The notes beneath the pieces are model-generated. The model saw only the letters and a program-made list of their open reading frames with translations. It was not told where the DNA came from and ran no database searches. From Chitinophagaceae bacterium (lineage in GTDB: Bacteria; Bacteroidota; Bacteroidia; Chitinophagales; Chitinophagaceae), in the NCBI GenBank assembly GCA_947463755.1, contig CANHUK010000136.1, positions 1-5,657 on the forward strand: a stretch of DNA of 5,657 nt, read 5' to 3'. Of the stretch, positions 5,525 through 5,657 are shown in pieces. Every line of letters begins with the position of its first letter. Position 1 is the first letter of the stretch. The position numbers and the translations under genes were made by a program.

Positions 5525-5657
5525 ATGCCCTTCCAGCTCAGATCCGAATACACTCCGGCAGGTGATCAGCCGGAAGCCATACGGCAGCTCGTTGAAGGAC
5601 TTAACGATAACGAGCCTTGTCAGACACTACTCGGAGTCACTGGTTCAGGAAAGACAT
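5525..5657 (+). CDS. uvrB: Excinuclease ABC subunit B, N-terminal part (cut by window edge)
   Basis: The first 44 codons are present and the gene runs off the right edge. The translation starts [20 protein letters not shown], the conserved UvrB N-terminus (FxLxSEYxPxGDQPxAI), continues with LVEGL at 22-26, and reaches [12 protein letters not shown] at 33-44 with the Walker A motif GVTGSGKT at 37-44. UvrB is the helicase-like damage-verifying subunit of nucleotide excision repair; it is loaded by UvrA and recruits UvrC. The spacing between the GDQP motif and Walker A is normal for the family. It lies 117 bases after mgsA on the same strand as recA. Confidence 0.95.
   Translation, partial: MPFQLRSEYTPAGDQPEAIRQLVEGLNDNEPCQTLLGVTGSGKT

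Overview
The window looks like a chromosomal segment from a member of the Bacteroidota. The evidence is a bacterial GH3-family protein and a DUF4920 protein, both typical of that phylum, a RecA whose N-terminus reads like Bacteroidota RecA, a lack of Shine-Dalgarno sequences, and promoter-like boxes resembling the Bacteroidota TTG / TAnnTTTG pattern. I cannot place it below phylum. Base composition is mixed, near 50 % GC by eye, and nothing indicates a mobile element, CRISPR array, tRNA or rRNA.

Left half, all on the minus strand and read right to left: a secreted DUF4920 protein (3611-3144) ends at a strong intrinsic terminator (3119-3091). A family 2 glycosyltransferase with an extra C-terminal domain follows (3026-1776). 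After 96 bases comes a GH3-family acyl-acid-amido synthetase-like protein (1679-153), and after 36 bases the start of a LysE-family exporter (116 to the window edge). The last two, perhaps all three, look co-transcribed.

Right half, all on the plus strand: recA (3840-4862, or from 3861) ends at a strong terminator (4896-4923). Methylglyoxal synthase mgsA (4955-5407) follows, and then the first 44 codons of uvrB (5525 to the window edge). This puts two DNA-repair genes around a gene whose product makes a DNA-damaging metabolite.

The 228-base divergent region between the DUF4920 gene and recA is the most structured non-coding part. It holds a promoter candidate for each direction, a long-spaced 9-bp inverted repeat, and, just upstream of recA, a 24-bp tandem repeat in which each unit carries a small dyad (CTAA-N5-TTAG). 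That pair looks like an operator and may be the damage-response control site of recA. A perfect 12-bp palindrome sits just before uvrB. The core genes are ordinary; the novelty lies in the regulatory elements, the GH3-LysE pairing and the glycosyltransferase fusion.
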